A stretch of DNA of 40,791 nucleotides from Oscillospiraceae bacterium. Its GTDB lineage: Bacteria > Bacillota > Clostridia > Oscillospirales > Ruminococcaceae. The position numbers and the translations under genes were made by a program. Where the stretch lies: positions 1 to 40,791 of the forward strand of contig SVMR01000017.1 in the NCBI GenBank assembly GCA_015067315.1. The letters are read 5' to 3'. Within the stretch, counting starts at the first letter, position 1; each line of letters starts with the position of its first letter. Positions 40,768 through 40,791 of this stretch are shown one piece after another. The notes below the pieces were generated by a model. The model did no database searches. It had not been told where the DNA came from and saw only the letters and a list, made by a program, of their open reading frames with translations.

Positions 40768-40791
40768 ATGGATGCACTTAAACTTATTTCC
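40768..40791 (+). CDS. rplS: Probable 50S ribosomal protein L19, N-terminal fragment
   Basis: Only eight codons are present, MDALKLIS, behind CAAGGAGG. This is how many clostridial L19 proteins begin, and a structured ribosomal-type leader precedes it. L21, expected after the DUF2344 gene in many genomes, starts MYAI and does not fit. With so few residues the call depends strongly on the leader. Confidence 0.6.

Overview
The window looks like a chromosomal segment of an endospore-forming, anaerobic Gram-positive bacterium of the class Clostridia, probably near the Oscillospiraceae/Ruminococcaceae. This is inferred from gene content, not from a search. The supporting genes are spo0A, spoIVB, a SpoIVFA/SpoIVFB-like pair, whiA, a single-chain pyruvate:ferredoxin oxidoreductase, hprK, the TIGR03960/TIGR03936 pair, frequent TTG starts behind strong AGGAGG sites, an A+T-rich spacer composition and many hairpin-plus-T terminators. 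I see no phage, plasmid, transposase, rRNA, tRNA or CRISPR array.

Layout. (1) 1-325: start of rplJ (L10) leaving the window on the minus strand, with its own promoter, L10 leader RNA and attenuator. (2) 325-5900: a D,D-carboxypeptidase-like protein that has lost its catalytic motifs, a metallophosphoesterase with eroded motifs, a Mn2+ (yybP-ykoY) riboswitch driving mntP, spo0A, a purine nucleoside phosphorylase and a small nucleotidyltransferase. (3) 5940-12670: a LURP-one/YxjI protein, a lipoprotein whose signal peptide is out of frame with its body, a SpoU RNA methyltransferase, a minus-strand operon (membrane protein, MazG, MBL-fold hydrolase, DUF4298-CPBP protease fusion, small unknown) and a DMT transporter. 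(4) 12820-16092: M42 aminopeptidase, a CDP-alcohol phosphatidyltransferase bracketed by two copies of a 101-bp hairpin-rich repeat, and spoIVB. (5) 16239-18615: rpmG-secE-nusG-rplK-rplA, ending in a terminator without rplJ-rplL. (6) 18700-23036: a membrane-anchored XRE regulator and PFOR. (7) 23259-35887: a plus-strand run of hprK, murB, whiA, MATE transporter, dnaE, a Ser-rich GHL10 (DigH-like) lipoprotein and a large barrel-plus-amidase wall enzyme. (8) 35955-37216: M23/M50 pair resembling SpoIVFA/SpoIVFB. (9) 37233-40791: a second XRE membrane regulator, TIGR03960/TIGR03936 and a structured leader before what is probably rplS (L19).

Together the genes cover core gene expression (L10, L33, SecE, NusG, L11, L1, L19, DNA polymerase III), central metabolism (PFOR, HPr kinase, purine salvage), cell-wall synthesis and turnover (MurB, amidase, GHL10, M23, carboxypeptidase-like) and sporulation from entry (Spo0A) to the late mother-cell checkpoint (SpoIVB, SpoIVFA/FB). 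The most unusual signals are pseudoenzyme-like versions of wall or phosphatase families, the DUF4298-CPBP fusion, the repeat pair whose similarity extends into the spoIVB stop-codon region, and the separation of several gene sets that are usually contiguous. I found no clearly new multi-gene system; the wall-enzyme locus at 31164-35844 is the best candidate for closer study.
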